64,000 nt of DNA. It comes from Nocardioides panacis (GTDB lineage: Bacteria; Actinomycetota; Actinomycetes; Propionibacteriales; Nocardioidaceae). The stretch is taken from assembly GCF_019039255.1 (NCBI RefSeq), contig NZ_CP077062.1:62001-126000 (forward strand). The letters are read 5' to 3'. How positions within the stretch are numbered: position 1 is the first letter of the stretch; each line of letters opens with the position of its first letter. Made by a program: the position numbers and the translations under genes. The notes under the pieces were generated by a model, which did not search any database, was not told the origin of the DNA, and worked only from the letters and a program-made list of their open reading frames with translations. Shown here piece after piece: positions 63,067 through 64,000 of the stretch.

Positions 63067-63098
63067 CGAAGGGGAAGGCGCGGACGCCTTCCCCTTCG
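63067..63098 (+). terminator. Strong hairpin terminator after the DUF255 gene
   Basis: CGAAGGGGAAGGCG (63067-63080) pairs perfectly with CGCCTTCCCCTTCG (63085-63098) around a CGGA loop. The following 140 bases up to the next gene contain no other feature I can support. Confidence 0.85.
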
Positions 63099-63240
63099 AG
63101 AGTTCGTGGTTCGTCAGGGCCCTTCGGGCTCATGGTGTGATCGCCTGGGTGACATGCGTGGCACCTCCGCTCGATCAGGTGAAAACCGTATCTTTCGACG
63201 GTAGACCCGTCGGCGGCGCCAGTAAAGGGGCGACGCCGTT

Positions 63241-63960
63241 TCAGCGCAGCGAGTACGTCGCGATCGAGACGCCCACGTAGTGCGTCACGAACGCCGCGAT
63301 CGTGAGGGTGTGGAACACCTCGTGGAAGCCGAACCAGCGCGGCGAGGGGTTCGGCCGCTGGAAGCCGTAGACCACGCCACCGACCGTGTAGAGCCCGCCG
63401 CCGACCGCCATCAGCACCCACACGGCGGTGTTCGCGTGCGCCACGAAGTCCCCGAAGTAGAAGACCGCGGCCCAGCCCAGCGCCATGTAGATCGGGGTGT
63501 AGAGCCAGCGGGGCGCGTCGTTCCAGAACACCCGGAACAGGACGCCGAGCACCGCACCCGTCCAGACCACGCTGAGCAGGACGACCCGGTCGGTGCCCTG
63601 GAGCAGCAGCAGCGTGAACGGCGTGTAGCTGCCGGCGATGAGCAGGAAGATGTTCGCGTGGTCGAAGCGGCGCAGGAACCGCCACACCCGCGGGCTCCAG
63701 GTGCCCCGGTGGTAGATCCCGGAGACGGTGAACAGCACCAGAGCCGAGGTCGCGAAGACCGCGGAGCCGATCCGGCTCGAGGCGGTGGGGGACAGGGCGA
63801 CCAGGACGATGCCGGCGGCCAGGGTCAGCGGGGCGCTGGCGGCGTGGATCCAGCCGCGCAGGTGCGGCTTGACCTCGCCGAGGGTCTCGCGGACCTGGTC
63901 GCCGATGCGCTCGGTGACGCCGGACGTGGCGGCGACGATGCGTTCGGTGCGGGGACTCAT
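63241..63960 (-). CDS. trhA: PAQR/TrhA-family (hemolysin III-like) membrane protein
   Basis: A 239-residue protein with seven hydrophobic segments. Family signatures are SALVLFTVSGIYHRG, FDHANIFLLIAGSYTPF and FHEVFHTLTIAAFVTHY, whose His residues form the zinc site of the PAQR fold. Recent bacterial work ties TrhA to membrane-fluidity control; older names call it hemolysin III. ATG 63960 lies 6 bases after TACCGT on the minus strand, so it is probably leaderless. Confidence 0.9.
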   Translation of the reverse strand: MSPRTERIVAATSGVTERIGDQVRETLGEVKPHLRGWIHAASAPLTLAAGIVLVALSPTASSRIGSAVFATSALVLFTVSGIYHRGTWSPRVWRFLRRFDHANIFLLIAGSYTPFTLLLLQGTDRVVLLSVVWTGAVLGVLFRVFWNDAPRWLYTPIYMALGWAAVFYFGDFVAHANTAVWVLMAVGGGLYTVGGVVYGFQRPNPSPRWFGFHEVFHTLTIAAFVTHYVGVSIATYSLR

Positions 63961-64000
63961 CCGGCAACGGTAGCGGCGCGGACCCACGCGCACCGCCGTC

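Overview
This window is very GC-rich, gene-dense actinobacterial chromosome, most likely from Nocardioides or another member of the Nocardioidaceae; the genus is an inference from gene content and order. The lineage clues are a mycothiol S-conjugate amidase (Mca), a DUF4307 gene divergent from it, frequent GTG starts, four-base GTGA/ATGA gene overlaps, and many genes whose start codon lies 6-7 bases after a TANNNT-type -10 element, the pattern expected of leaderless mRNAs.

Layout. (1) 1-3055: conserved core with glmU (3' end), prs, rplY and pth. (2) 3056-21073: an exopolysaccharide (EPS) locus. It holds a priming glycosylphosphotransferase, a large secreted multi-domain protein, two exported GH16 glycanases, a GT2 glycosyltransferase, an O-antigen-ligase/Wzy-like protein, a split Alg14/Alg13-type transferase pair, a Wzz-like co-polymerase with a degenerate kinase domain, a Wzx-like flippase, a CDP-alcohol phosphatidyltransferase, a cytidylyltransferase-like protein and a GDPD-fold lipoprotein. 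Together they look like a Wzx/Wzy-dependent EPS pathway with added phospho-alcohol chemistry. (3) 21350-34594: core genes again. cysQ, a HAD hydrolase, a stand-alone LigD-type polymerase and a VOC protein are followed by mfd, a SurA-like lipoprotein, mazG, eno, ftsB/divIC, DUF501, ppx/gppA and a type-5 uracil-DNA glycosylase, then a tRNA with a UAA anticodon but a short class-I variable loop. (4) 34610-49530: mixed metabolic and transport genes: MFS/HxlR pair, Bax inhibitor-1 protein, SGNH hydrolase, cystathionine beta-synthase, cobalamin-binding protein, TSUP permease, IMPACT protein, VOC, GNAT, SNF2 helicase, secreted beta-propeller, GH2 glycosidase and msrA. (5) 49615-63960: cystathionine gamma-synthase, an orphan GlmL, AI-2E-family permease, DHA2 exporter with a MarR regulator, threonine dehydratase, greA, DUF4307, mca, small membrane proteins, a methyltransferase, thioredoxin, a DUF255 protein and a PAQR/TrhA membrane protein.

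Data quality matters here. Eight genes, including the normally essential prs and eno, are each broken by a one-base length error in a run of six to eight G or C. Correcting each run restores a full-length family-typical protein. The most economical reading is homopolymer sequencing error, not gene decay. One of these errors creates a false enolase-FtsB fusion. Coordinates below span the repaired genes.

Most novel candidates: the short-armed UAA tRNA, the EPS locus with its phospho-alcohol genes, the structured leaders in front of the SNF2 helicase and rplY, and the compact overlapping divergent promoters.
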